A stretch of 64,000 bases of DNA from Pedobacter cryoconitis (GCF_003259615.1 NZ_QLLR01000014.1:58485-122484); one strand, 5' to 3'. Positions 20,101 through 23,487 are shown, counted from the stretch's first letter. A program made the numbers and translations. Notes: generated by a model from the letters alone, not told the origin.

Positions 20101-21014
20101 GTTCCCGGAACACAGCTCCCTAAAAACGGGATTATGCCGGTAAACATTCCGGGGATAACACGCAGCTGTTTTGTTCTTCTGCGGTGTAAAGGTATACCAA
20201 AAACGAATTCAGATTGATCTTGTATACTGCTAAAATAGATCATCAGTGCCGCAAGAGTCAGTTGTTGTATAGAAGCCTTGGTTTTCAGCTGTAATGCTTC
20301 AAGCTTGCTCCTCTCCTGAGGCGTGAACTCCATAATGAAAGTATCACATTTCGTATTCCACTTTTCATCAGTCGGATACCTGCTGCTCAACACATGCGAT
20401 GGTCTTTTTTCGAGTTTTTTCTTCCAGTAATCACCTTCAGCTTTATAAGCATCAGTACTATAGTAAGCAGCAGCCCTTGCCGCCTCTTCGATATAAGATG
20501 GATGTTTAAAAACAACAGCTTCACCAGTCACTAATGACTTGTATTTTTGAGCGACATACTGATTTAATCCTGAAAGACCGTAACCATCGGTAATCAGGTG
20601 GTGCAGTTTAAAATAATATAAATGTTCCTGATCTGTAACGTGGATCAGGTATTGTTCAGTCAGGATATTTTCTTTTTTTACTTCAAAGGGTATAGCCAAA
20701 CGTTCTTTGATCCACTGCTCAATTTCCGCCCGTTTATTTTCTCCCTCTTCAAAAACGAGTTCTGGTAACTCAAATTTCTGGTAAGTATCATCTATGTAAA
20801 TAACAGGTACCGGATCATTGAGATCAAATTTCATCTTCAGCGCATCAAAAATTTCTAAGGCCGAATTAACAGCCTGGATAAATTTTTCTTTATCCAGGGA
20901 GCCGGTTAATCTGATGTATCCCCCCACATTATAATATGGAGCTTCTGTATTGATCAATTGATCTATATACACATCTTGTTGTGCAGGGTGTAGCGGAAAA
21001 GTATGCAGTGACAT
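1..21014 (-). CDS. Giant nonribosomal peptide synthetase, 3' end outside window
   Basis: This multimodular NRPS would assemble a peptide in the cytoplasm by activating amino acids as adenylates, tethering them to carrier proteins and condensing them in order. The frame starts at the ATG at 21014, and the six carrier serine codons (18000-18002, 14874-14876, 11745-11747, 8592-8594, 5352-5354, 2241-2243) all lie in the same frame, so it is one chain of more than 7,000 residues. Carrier serines fall near residues 1005, 2047, 3090, 4141, 5221 and 6258. The order is C-A-PCP six times, then C and a partial A domain. No epimerase, methyltransferase or thioesterase domain is visible; termination domains must lie left of the window. 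Module spacing is 3.1-3.2 kb. A 36-codon ORF lies 48 bp upstream. The chain beginning with a C domain fits either lipid initiation or an upstream NRPS partner encoded elsewhere. Confidence 0.97.
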   Translation of the reverse strand, partial: MSLHTFPLHPAQQDVYIDQLINTEAPYYNVGGYIRLTGSLDKEKFIQAVNSALEIFDALKMKFDLNDPVPVIYIDDTYQKFELPELVFEEGENKRAEIEQWIKERLAIPFEVKKENILTEQYLIHVTDQEHLYYFKLHHLITDGYGLSGLNQYVAQKYKSLVTGEAVVFKHPSYIEEAARAAAYYSTDAYKAEGDYWKKKLEKRPSHVLSSRYPTDEKWNTKCDTFIMEFTPQERSKLEALQLKTKASIQQLTLAALMIYFSSIQDQSEFVFGIPLHRRRTKQLRVIPGMFTGIIPFLGSCVPGTKVIDLLKSIAASQREDYRNQNYLIGDLSRHFKINAVEDALIEIVVNYAPMDFQLDFGDGLTGTANNVPSGHLPFPMEMFWYDYGQQQPLQLRMDFQVQYFDKKEVGLLAERILFMLDQFDYMLDSDISEINTLPGKERELLKSLSHSPASSFAHDPKMLTELLDEQATLRPDAVAIKLEGAELTYKQLQERSNQLSHYLHGLGIKKDTIIPICIERSIEMLIAIIGIMKAGAAYVPVDTSYPAERINYMLEDTAAELMICSKETKAQLTSSIQVITIEEGSPVFEGQPGDHPAVIPEGKDLCYVIYTSGSTGKPKGVMVEHAGMINHLFAKIEDLEMDAETVLAFTASYTFDISVWQMFAALLCGGRTVIYTDELIYKPSALIGAVAQDQITILELVPSYLAAVLQEEMDIPLEKLRYLMVTGEAVNQHVLSLWFGHRYYANIPVVNAYGPTEASDDITHHIMYATPKNINVPLGKPVRNLRIHIFDQTMELTPMGIPGEICVAGIGVSRGYLGRPELTKEKFIKDPFSTDPAQRMYRTGDLGRWLPDGTIEYLGRIDDQVKIRGYRIELGEIEHALQQSGFVSQAVVIAKEEVNGNKRLLGYIVPAAGYDKDGVLDYLKEKLPAYMIPALVELEQLPLSANGKIDKKALPDATAEAVITTAYVAPRDQTEEFLAAQWQQLLQVSPIGVYDSFFELGGHSLLGMRLIAAITKELQVVITMKKLFLYPTIAALAAHIAQQEKGTQLTIISQPRTTRMPLSFSQEGLWFIDQLEGSSHYHIPLVLKLQGKLNTEALQFALKDIVSRHEILRTVIGQQDGIGYQQVQSADYWKTEEINANVDLQGAITAFMYRPFDLSADYMLRASIIAGETEEHILAITIHHIAADGWSTPIIIKELSVLYNHYAGYQNSLLPQLSLQYADYAIWQRNYMTGRVLQAEQDYWRKQLSGTEPLNLATDYTRPPVQSKKGAILEVEIGNDLLQKLNHFNKEQNVTLFMTLMSVCKALLYRYTNQEDICVGTPLAGRKQQEVENMIGFFVNTLAIRNQVNGSLSFTELLQMVKETLLESYEHQDLPFDEVVKVAGENWDMSRSPVFQVMFLLQDAMDLSSIKLEGISATAENVEHSIAKFDLSFIVTEKKEGLTLGIEYCTDLFERDTILRMAEHYIQLLEAAAGLPALQIGQLPMLTAEDEHQLLHEFNQPVNRLARNRTILDVFAEKVNAAPDAIAVWYQQTQVSYRELDKLSNQLGHYLRDQGVKEDSLVPIYLDRGLEMIIGIMGILKAGAAYVPVDTQYPAERVKFMLEDIDSNWCLTNGAFAEALQEISSGKKLDITILDYAAISSLHKKSTKIKTSLWPHNLAYMIYTSGSTGTPKGVLVEHGGVVNLASSQAKALRLAPGMRTLQFASFGFDASCYELFNTLLTGGCLVIPEKEDILSADRFSRFMNDYGVEVVTLPPSYLNVIKDNIPVSVKTIVSAGEALNSEAARKIQAYGIRLVNAYGPTENTVCATLSDDPVKEKGRVVIGKPIANVSVHILDESGQLVPIGVPGELHIGGVQVARGYFNRAELTAEKFITDPFMQHARLYRSGDLARWLPDGNIEYLGRTDDQVKIRGYRVELGEIAAVIQQSKLVRESVVLARVNGDGNKQLVGYIIPAENYNREELTAYLKQVLPEYMIPLVVELEFFPMSTSGKVDRKALPDPVGELLKKKIYVAPGNPTEQVLAVIWEDLMAIDSAGVNDDFFELGGHSLLAIRLIAAIRKQLQVELAVKDIFIHRTIASLAVHIQQQENSILLPALTPQVRPVHIPLSFSQERLWFIDRLEGSTHYHISTVLHIKGKVNREALQYALQTIVNRHEVLRTVIREEEGVAYQHILAADEWALKKVDNTDGIHDLANQPFDLAADHSLRAGLLNKATDEYTLLITMHHIASDGWSVAILARELSELYGAYIANREHQLPSLPIQYADYALWQKAYVTGEVLKQQKQYWINKLSGLSPLNLTTDYPRPAVQSNHGALLGFTLDKELTAQLNTLTQAQGATLFITMMAAFKVLLYRYSGQTDICVGTPLAGRKQQEEENLIGFFVNTLAVRSDLSDNPVFTDFLQQVKGTLLEGYDYQDMPFEKIVEAVATTRDLSRHPLFQAMFVLQNMPDEVVFELGDLSLTTTDLEETTAKFDLVFTVVPKGEELLLGIEYGTDLFSAQTIQKMAGHYNQLLKAIVADPEQKTGALNILTEQEEKELVKISSGQLINYGDELTFVHAFQTQVKNTPDAPALRFEEQVLSFAELNERANQLAHYLRTKGVKRDSMVPICMNRGLDMIVAVVGIWKAGGAYVPVDPKYPQDRISYMLADCEAAVVIADPVSQAVLPSDLKVTVIALAHDLEILQSQPVDSPEIMTTPADLAYVLYTSGSTGKPKGVLVEHAGLFNHLLAMVDEFTMNEKTILAFTAPYTFDISVWQMVNTLICGGCTIIYPESLILRPDALIRTVDQQEVTLLQLVPSYLNAVLQEETEVTLSALQYLLVTGEAVTRALLALWFAHPRFKSIQVVNAYGPTEASDDVSFYFMSDTPDAVNIPVGVPIQNLRLYVLDSAGQQCPIGIPGEICVAGIGVARGYLKRPELTAEKFVEDPLHAGERMYKTGDLGRWLPDGNMEYLGRMDDQVKIRGFRIELGEIESVLQDHPLVTQAVVVAKADESGIKRLIGYVVPEEGADRDELAEYLKERLPEYMVPVIFMMKVFPLTANGKIDKKALPDVASATLREYAAPRDQSEQQLAEIWERLLEIPQAGIYDNFFERGGHSLLVIRLIAAIRKEMHTELLVKDVFIRPTIHELAAHIRLMEVKELHAGIIVQTRPELIPLSYSQERLWFIDQLEGSVHYHIPAVFRLNGMVNKQALSYALQQIINRHEALRTVIREKEGVPFQYILAPDQWQLEELTLEGELHHQISAFIDRPFVLSADHMLRAGLIQLGNEEHILVVAIHHIASDGWSSAIIVRELSALYTAYLENTVAALTLPEVQYADYAIWQRQYLKGAVLESLQHYWKQQLSGLEPLALPTDFIRPVVQSTKGAMLTFSIDPELSKALNELSQQQGTTLFMTLMSVLQVLLYRYTGQEDICIGTPVAGRSRQEVEELVGFFINTIAIRAGLNENLSFTELLQQVKTTLLEAYEHQELPFEKVVDTVVKSRDMSISPLFQVMFVLQNVPDHAGWAMPGLTLTEDEVELTTAKFDLIFNMEEAEDGLILNIEYCTDLFRPATISRMAGHFEQLLRAVTTTPAQQISVLPLLTAPEKQTLLQTFTGVRAAYPKEETIVSLFEAQALKTPDAIAVSYEADHLTYRQLHERANQLGHYLSSIGVVKETLVPLCMNNGLDMIVAILGVLKAGGVYVPMDPAYPEDRIQYMVEDTAAAIVISNSADSNVLKTIDAIRVLVEMDTDFEMISKYSTEPVPVAVNAENLAYVIYTSGSTGRPKGVLIEHRNVVRLFETETPLYDFNAQDVWTMFHSFCFDFSVWEMYGALFYGGRLVLVPKHISRDITLFAELLVKEKVTVLNQTPSSFYVLQDYLVTYTDTIAVRYVIFGGEALNPGKLRPWKEAYQDCLLINMYGITETTVHVTYQLLDDQHLTSSASIIGKTIPTLSAYILDAKQNPVPIGVPGELYISGAGVARGYLNRAELSAERFIANPFEAGERLYRTGDLARWYPDGNIEYLGRIDDQVKIRGFRIELGEIESCLQESGLVSNSVVLARTGHSGDKQLVGYVVPEAAFSKEAVQKWLGTRLPEYMVPAIWVMVEDIPLTSNGKVNRKALPEPEVDKLLSTVYEAGRNETEEKLSSIWQELLGAERIGIHDNFFELGGDSISIIRVVSKIKQLFNKEVKVFEVYKAATVAQLGTVVDSKAVLLNSRVLYDQITAEIAELKNTMLPKLENAAAIEDVYPMSDIERGMIYVSLLNPKEALYHDQFVCPVPVTFDAGLLKRAYELLAAKHSILRTAFKLDVDGNDLQLVHKTIDVIIPSFDIKDLKEEFVKDTVERYLEEERATPFIPEKAPLWRAAVFTQKEQNILAFQFHHAILDGWSLASLNTELFNLCNQLIREPEQVVLPLLKCTYKDFIIESLIAKNSDDHTQFWENELEDYKRLDIFTTENDFQVLNHQFDADVVTLLKERTKQDNISLKGLAMGAYLYALNLLTQEDELTVGLVTNNRPLVEDADQLLGCFLNTNPFRLKISAEELTWSSYFEAIEAQLLSLKERDRTSLFEITKATGEQSSHDNPFFDALFNYINFHVYNKLDAGIAETIADESAQEELAIAGYELTNTYLDCTVNTTGDTFSIQYILRKKLKSGKKLAELLEYFNNIIQAYLTDYTGLIKESIILPVQESTQLLEVFTGVPTGYPQEETIISLFEAQAIKTPDAIAVSYETSHLTYRQLQERSNQLGHYLCEIGLTKEMLVPVCMSNGPDMIVALLGVLKAGGAYVPMDPAYPQDRIQYMVEDTAATIVISNSTDNETLKSISSIRKLVEMDTDQELISQYPVSPVMVKVDPDNLAYVIYTSGSTGRPKGVLIEHVNVVRLFETESPLYDFNEQDVWTMFHSFCFDFSVWEMYGALFYGGRLVIVPKHISRDTTLFAKLLAEEKVTVLNQTPSSFYVLQDYLVTYTDTISVRYVIFGGEALNPGKLKPWREAYTDCLLINMYGITETTVHVTYQLLDEQHLNSSASIIGKTIPTLSAYILDGQQNLVPIGVPGELYISGAGVARGYLNRAELTAERFIANPFAEGERLYRTGDLARWYPDGNIEYLGRIDDQVKIRGFRIELGEIESALQLSGLVSNSVVLARTGHSGDKQLVAYVVPEKEFDKEAVQNWLGDRLPEYMVPAIWVLMEEIPLTSNGKVNRKELPDPQAGALSEHEYIAPRTATEVKIAAIWQQLLAVARIGIYDNFFELGGHSLLAIRLLGAMRRELKVEMQVKELFAHATIAALAAYADKSSDRILLPAITVQPKPERIPLSFGQERLWFIDQLEGSTHYHIPAVLKMQGRVNKEALQYAIQQVINRHEILRTVVLQAPYGGMVEQQVLPSDLWQLEEIAESAIVDFIDRPFILSADHMLRAGLITLAADEYRLAIVMHHISSDGWSVSLLVNEITTLYNAYTTQQVVSLAPLPIQYADYALWERAYLTGAVLAQQQAYWEKQLAGLEPLELPADYPRPAVQSTNGAVLRFEIEEELTSGLHALSNEQSATLFMTLFASFQVLLHRYSGQESICVGTPVAGRRQQEVEELIGFFVNTLAIHTDLSGNPSFADLLQRVKTTLLDGYEHQDMPFEKIVEAVVKTRDLSRSPLFQVLFVMQDTVATSADGFHEIAISAVENEHVVAQFDLTFTLAEEAGVLQLSIDYCTDIFAGDTIARMGRHYQQLLRSVVETPSQDIAALVMLTQEEENTLQEIGQGPLVGYPQDETFVSLFEKQAANTPDAVALVYENDTLTYRQLNEQANQLAYHLITSGAKPDILIPVCINRSPEMIISILGVMKAGAAYIPVDTNYPPHRISYLLEDAKATIVISNSTVSNVIPATSATLVLMDVERGMLKQYPVTNPATIATPQDLSYVIYTSGSTGTPKGVLVEHDGMLNHLFAKVNDLQLNAASVLAYTASYTFDISVWQMFAALLCGGRTVIYDDVLILQPVSFIGQVAEDEITILELVPSYLSALLQEELDVKLEKLQYLLVTGEAVNQPLLEQWFSHPLYGNIPVVNAYGPTEASDDITHFVMYETPVGNSVPLGKPVQNLHISILDKSGRLCALGIPGEICVTGVGVSRGYLNRPELTAEKFVTNLQGERMYKTGDLGRWLADGTIEYLGRIDDQVKIRGYRIELGEIEKVLLQHEQVTAAVVVVKSGNLVGYITGAAADKDTIRQYLLQKLPEYMVPVLVELEQLPLTANGKVDRKLLPDPSAALLVNNLYAAPRNETEQTLVRIWEELLETTEVGVNDNFFERGGHSLLAIRLLALIRSRLKAELVVKDIFVYPTIAGQADFLLAQHPADLLPPVTAQLRPQHIPLSFSQERLWFIDRLEGTVHYHIPGVFKLQGELNRESLQYAIQQIVNRHEVLRSVIHWSEEDNSAYQQILAQNQWQLSAIEPESGSGDFTTAIQAFIQTPFDLSADHMLRAGLVKHSETAHLLVLVTHHIASDGWSEGILVKELTELYNAHVEQREASLSPMPLQYADYAMWQRNYLQGTVLTKQLDYWTTQLADTTVLDLPVDFTRPAVQSTNGAMADFKLDTELSKQLLQFSQQQGTTLFMTLLAAFKVLLYRYSGQDDIAVGIPVAGRKQEEVEGLIGFFINTLAIRTNLSGQPAFSDLLKQVKETLLEGYTYQDTPFEKVVDAVVENRDISRTPVFQVMFVLQNTPEEAEVKLGDMVLSVEETEHTSSKFELTFVLKENEDGLDLSIEYCTDLFHAATIARMAGHYEQLLQAILSEPEQQISSINFLTTIEEQQVLEDFATAPVNYPVTADQTLVSLFRAQALNNPDAIALVAENISLTYGELDRKSDQLAQELKGKGVDAEQLIPVCLDRSPELIISILGILKAGGAYVPVDAGYPQDRIAYMLADCNSSLVITNNKYAALCHKEEASLILIEELDAIWSNEEVVFNSDILPNQLAYVIYTSGSTGRPKGVMVEHQSVVNLVNWHIGAYEVTAESKATAMASIGFDAFGWEIWPYLGAGSTLHLLDDDTRLSPEEVAKHYSSAG
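2130..5229 (-). other. NRPS module 6: C-A-PCP, acidic A-domain pocket
   Basis: The C domain has HHISSDG near 4799-4826. The A-domain pocket reads D235, I236, W239, E278, L299, T301, A322, D330, D331, nearly identical to module 1 (L instead of M at 299), so modules 1 and 6 probably load the same residue. The motif NAYGPTEASDD lies near 2945-2985. The carrier motif is FFERGGHSLL, with its serine codon at 2241-2243. Confidence 0.84.
5230..8479 (-). other. NRPS module 5: atypical C domain, threonine A domain, PCP
   Basis: The C domain differs from the other six. It opens with a YPMSDIERGMIY motif instead of PLSFSQERLWF, and its active site is HHAILDG near 7941-7970. The opening resembles DCL-type domains (YPLSPMQEGM), which accept a D-configured donor, although module 4 has no epimerase and no HHILxxxGD dual E/C motif is visible. 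An alternative is a modified-amino-acid C domain that dehydrates the Thr loaded by module 4. The A-domain pocket is again D-F-W-N-I-G-M-V-H (Thr). The carrier is FFELGGHSLL with its serine codon at 5352-5354. Confidence 0.85.
5358..7020 (-). repeat. Duplicated A-domain block, copy in module 5
   Basis: This block aligns without a gap at a constant offset of 3240 bp to 8598-10260. It covers the module 5 A domain and the carrier up to its LGG motif. Long runs are identical in both copies, for example around the two Thr-code motifs, while third-position differences are scattered. Similarity stops abruptly at both edges, as expected for a duplicated or gene-converted A-domain cassette. Confidence 0.85.
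8480..11639 (-). other. NRPS module 4: C-A-PCP, threonine A domain, GGDS carrier
   Basis: The C domain shows HHIASDG near 11180-11208. The A-domain pocket reads D-F-W-N-I-G-M-V-H, the established threonine signature, with the motif NMYGITETT near 9320-9355. The carrier motif reads FFELGGDSISI rather than GGHSLL, with its serine codon at 8592-8594. GGDS carriers usually precede epimerisation or otherwise specialised condensation domains, and the next C domain is indeed atypical. The A domain and the start of the carrier are a close duplicate of module 5. Confidence 0.88.
8598..10260 (-). repeat. Duplicated A-domain block, copy in module 4
   Basis: This is the partner of the block at 5358-7020 (offset 3240 bp, no gap). 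It includes the module 4 threonine A domain and the first part of its carrier. The lower edge falls at the phosphopantetheine attachment motif, where the copies switch to GGDS here and GGHS in module 5. The upper edge lies in the C-A linker. Confidence 0.85.
11640..14749 (-). other. NRPS module 3: C-A-PCP, acidic A-domain pocket
   Basis: The C domain shows HHIASDG near 14325-14350. The A-domain pocket reads D235, I236, W239, Q278, L299, T301, A322, D330, D331, the same scaffold as modules 1 and 6 but with Q in place of E at position 278. A cationic or other hydrophilic substrate is likely, and the E-to-Q change may mark a different side chain. The carrier motif is FFERGGHSLL, with its serine codon at 11745-11747. 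The domain assignment is firm; the substrate is not. Confidence 0.82.
14750..17879 (-). other. NRPS module 2: C-A-PCP, aromatic A-domain pocket
   Basis: The C domain has HHIAADG near 17445-17466 and follows the pattern of ordinary LCL domains (SFSQEGLWFIDQLEG). The A-domain pocket reads D235, A236, Y239, T278, V299, A301, A322, V330, C331. This resembles known Phe and Tyr codes, which share the D-A-x-T-[IV]-A-A-[IV]-C pattern, so an aromatic residue is the best prediction. The motif NAYGPTENT is near 15600-15640. The carrier motif FFELGGHSLL has its serine codon at 14874-14876. Substrate identity is inferred from the code only. Confidence 0.82.
17880..21014 (-). other. NRPS module 1: C-A-PCP, acidic A-domain pocket
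   Basis: The C domain occupies roughly residues 1-440, with its active-site motif HHLITDG near 20583-20606. The A domain carries the P-loop motif STGKPKG near 19150-19185 and the motif NAYGPTE near 18740-18765. Aligning it with the PheA pocket gives residues D235, I236, W239, E278, M299, T301, A322, D330, D331. Three acidic side chains (E278, D330, D331) suggest a positively charged substrate such as Dab, Orn, Lys or Arg; this is inference and the exact code is not one I can assign. The carrier motif FFELGGHSLL has its serine codon at 18000-18002. Being N-terminal, this C domain could be a lipid-loading starter domain. Confidence 0.85.
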
Positions 21015-21062
21015 AATTATTGTTTTTTAAGGTGTAGATGTAGTTGTGGAGGTATGGTGGAA

Positions 21063-21173
21063 TTATAATTCCAGGATATTGACCGCTTTTAGGTATAGCG
21101 GTATTGCGTTTGATTTATCGCCTGCGCATGCAGACAGCAAATCCAATTCTTCAATTGTAATTCCGGTTTTCAT
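21063..21173 (-). CDS. 36-residue ORF upstream of the NRPS, function unknown
   Basis: The ORF runs from the ATG at 21171-21173 to a TAA at 21063-21065. The product begins MKTGITIEELDLLSACAGD and ends in NILEL. It has no signal peptide and one cysteine. The second half (G-D-x-x-x-A-I-x-L-Y-x-K-A) resembles a single tetratricopeptide-type helix, but it is too short to call a domain. It is the only ORF between the NRPS start (48 bp downstream) and the upstream AT-rich region, so it is probably co-transcribed. It could be a small conserved accessory peptide, a translated leader or a chance ORF. I do not recognise a family. Confidence 0.5.
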   Translation of the reverse strand: MKTGITIEELDLLSACAGDKSNAIPLYLKAVNILEL

Positions 21174-21280
21174 AGTAGTTTTAAATTATCACAAACACTT
21201 TAATAGATTGCTCCAAAGTAAATATCGAATATTAATTTATTGATAACTATTGATTATGATTAACCTTAAAAAAGATCAAT

Positions 21281-21312
21281 TTACAGTTAAAAACATTCGA
21301 AATTTTACAGTT
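21281..21312 (-). promoter_or_regulatory. Direct repeat upstream of NRPS operon, candidate operator
   Basis: TTACAGTT occurs at 21281-21288 and again at 21305-21312, a 24-bp period, in the AT-rich stretch before the 36-codon ORF. Same-orientation copies at about two helical turns suggest a dimeric regulator site. Apart from this pair I see no other feature in 21174-21479. Confidence 0.3.
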
Positions 21313-21479
21313 TGGGCTTTGAGGGAGAGAGGTCATTATATTTATTTTTATCTGCCGGGCGGGACCCTGCAAAATAGAGTGAGCGTTAATTTATTTTTTT
21401 AAGACTTGATTTCAGCACAGCCTTACATCGACACAACCAACTGATATGCTTTAAGTTGTATCTGGCTATATTTTATGAT

Positions 21480-21668
21480 TCAACAACTTTTACCTCGACA
21501 GGGTACAATTACATTCTCCTCCATTCTGGTCTTATTTTCCTGAACGGTAATACACACTGATTTATTCTCAGTAGTCTTCTGGTCTTTTTTACACGAAATG
21601 AAACCCAGACTAACGCTTGCAACAACGAATAGCATCATCAAATTTTTAAAAATCAATTGTTTTCTCAT
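21480..21668 (-). CDS. Small predicted lipoprotein, function unknown
   Basis: The 62-residue product starts with a basic N-terminus and a hydrophobic stretch ending in a lipobox-like LGFISC, with the cysteine followed by K-K-D. This is the usual pattern for Bacteroidota lipoproteins anchored in a membrane. The mature part is about 36 residues and contains three further cysteines, two of them in the C-terminal C-R-G-K-S-C. No family is recognised. It stands alone between the NRPS region and the GH99-like gene. Confidence 0.6.
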   Translation of the reverse strand: MRKQLIFKNLMMLFVVASVSLGFISCKKDQKTTENKSVCITVQENKTRMEENVIVPCRGKSC

Positions 21669-21830
21669 AAAAACACTTTAATAATCTTCAAGTATAAATT
21701 TTTAAAACTATAATCATTTCTTTATTACACGAATCCACATATTATCGTGGTTAATACTAAAGAACAGATTATGGATTTTAAATCATTTTTTTGACGAAAT
21801 AATCAACAATTGTGAATATCTAAACGAAAA

Positions 21831-21869
21831 ATGCGTCAAGGGTCTATCCTTGATAGTCCCTTGACGCAT
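21831..21869 (-). terminator. Rho-independent terminator of the GH99-like gene
   Basis: The arms 21831-21842 and 21858-21869 form a perfect 12-bp stem. After one T-T mismatch, 21844-21848 pairs with 21852-21856 above a 3-nt loop. Read on the minus strand it lies 17 bp after the stop codon at 21886 and is followed by a run of five T. Confidence 0.8.
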
Positions 21870-21885
21870 CATTCATTTAAAATTA

Positions 21886-23487
21886 TTAATTCAAAGTCCA
21901 CTGACTACTCCCGGCAGTCGCATTAATGGTGGTAGCCTGCGCAAACCCGCTTTGATTTTCTAAATTCAGGTAGGTGTTCTTCCATTCACTTTTAATCCTT
22001 TTAAAGCCATTGTAATCTTCAATTACCCAATAACTGCTATAAAAAGTATCAGGAATTACCGAACTTTCAGCATAGCTATATAAATGCTCAATATTCAGAT
22101 AATGATTTGTGCTTACATTTTTAATCCTGGTATGTCCATTTACCTGCTCTAAAATCCATTTACAGCGGGCATCAGTATTGGAAGAACCATATTTAACCTG
22201 TCCGTTTTCTTCAAACAAAAAGGTATTCAGCCATTTATTTTTAATCGTAATACCAGTGCCCGCTGGTGGCGGCGTAGTTCCTCCCCCAATGCTGTTCAGT
22301 ACCCCTTCAGCACTGCTCACCTGCTGCGCAGCAAAGTAACCAAACACCTGGTTAAGCTGCTGCTGAACACCGGAATTACCTTTATACTGTTTACGATATT
22401 GATATAAACGATAAATCAGTTCCAATTCATGCTGCCCATAAGAAACCCCCAGTTTTTGCTGCATAGTCGTTAAGAATCCATAGCCAAATTCTGCAGTAGG
22501 TTCAATCATAGTGCCCTCTCCGTAATCATTCCACGTTGCAAACTGAATAATCCCTACACTGGAAGCTAATGCTTTATCCAGTAAGGTTGAAAAAGTACTG
22601 GTCCCATTATAGGCAATCTGCCAGGTAGGTCCATCCGCTCCTCCAGCCTGGTAAAAAGACTTGAACCCGGGATAAACCACTCCGATTGAAATCGGAAAAT
22701 CAGAAGCCTGTGCATAGTAGTTATTAACCACAGTAGGATGATCTTCATAAATCCATGGAAACTCTCCTCCTGCATTATTTGGCCCCACCTGGTTTGTATT
22801 CCCATACAATGGAATAACTTTTGGTTTTGGATTAAGACCTGCCAGGATCTGGTTCCATTCCGAAGGCTGATGAAAGGTTATTGGCCCAAAGTTTAAAACT
22901 ACAGGCACATTATTCACCTTCAGATAATTACTTTGATTAAAATAATTATTCTGCATATAAACAAAGTCACCATTTGCGCCGCTGGTTTGCCCGGCATCCC
23001 AGTTCCGGTCTTCCTGCACAATACTGAATTGTAAACCCAGCGCATTTAGCCTGGAGATCAATGCGTTAGAATTTGCAAGGTTATCCGGATAATCATAACG
23101 TGCCCTTGTACCCGGCCAGTCAATCATGACCCCATCAACACCCGAATATTTCATCAGTAATAACTGGTATTCAATGATGTCAGGATCTCCAGAAGCATAA
23201 GGCCCTGTTTTGGGATAAGCATAAGCTGCGATCTGACGTTTACCATTGGTAATCACATCCGGATTTTGCGTGTTCATTTTCCAATGATACCCCCATGCAC
23301 CTCTTGAATCCGGCGTTTCGAACCAGGGCATCCAGTGCATGAAAATTTTCTTGGAGGTTGACTTTGAAATTGCATTCGCTGCGGTAAGCGATTTAGATGT
23401 ACCCATTTCATCTTGCTGTGGGGTGACTGACTTCTTACAACCCAGGCAAGCCATGGCTATAAGTAAGCAAATAGTTAATTGTTTCAT
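21886..23487 (-). CDS. GH99/71-like lipoprotein glycoside hydrolase with C-terminal trefoil-like domain
   Basis: The 533-residue product begins with a lipoprotein signal (hydrophobic stretch ending CLGCKK), so it is probably exported and lipid-anchored. Residues of about 45-370 look like the TIM barrel of the GH99/GH71-like group common in Bacteroidota: HWMPWFETPDSRGAWGYHW near the start, a VDGVMIDWPG strand and a TWNDYGEG motif. Known relatives cleave alpha-mannosides (GH99) or alpha-1,3-glucan (GH71); the substrate here is not predictable. A Gly/Pro linker near residue 410 leads to about 115 residues with W-x-L and N-x-Y-L-N repeats, resembling a beta-trefoil carbohydrate-binding domain. 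It is a single gene with its own terminator, divergent from the DUF6377 gene across 250 bp. Confidence 0.8.
   Translation of the reverse strand: MKQLTICLLIAMACLGCKKSVTPQQDEMGTSKSLTAANAISKSTSKKIFMHWMPWFETPDSRGAWGYHWKMNTQNPDVITNGKRQIAAYAYPKTGPYASGDPDIIEYQLLLMKYSGVDGVMIDWPGTRARYDYPDNLANSNALISRLNALGLQFSIVQEDRNWDAGQTSGANGDFVYMQNNYFNQSNYLKVNNVPVVLNFGPITFHQPSEWNQILAGLNPKPKVIPLYGNTNQVGPNNAGGEFPWIYEDHPTVVNNYYAQASDFPISIGVVYPGFKSFYQAGGADGPTWQIAYNGTSTFSTLLDKALASSVGIIQFATWNDYGEGTMIEPTAEFGYGFLTTMQQKLGVSYGQHELELIYRLYQYRKQYKGNSGVQQQLNQVFGYFAAQQVSSAEGVLNSIGGGTTPPPAGTGITIKNKWLNTFLFEENGQVKYGSSNTDARCKWILEQVNGHTRIKNVSTNHYLNIEHLYSYAESSVIPDTFYSSYWVIEDYNGFKRIKSEWKNTYLNLENQSGFAQATTINATAGSSQWTLN

Noticed and set aside
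1..21014. Regular repeats of about 3.1 kb that might suggest a CRISPR or tandem gene array
   Set aside because: The repeats are NRPS modules in one reading frame; no short direct repeat with unique spacers is present.
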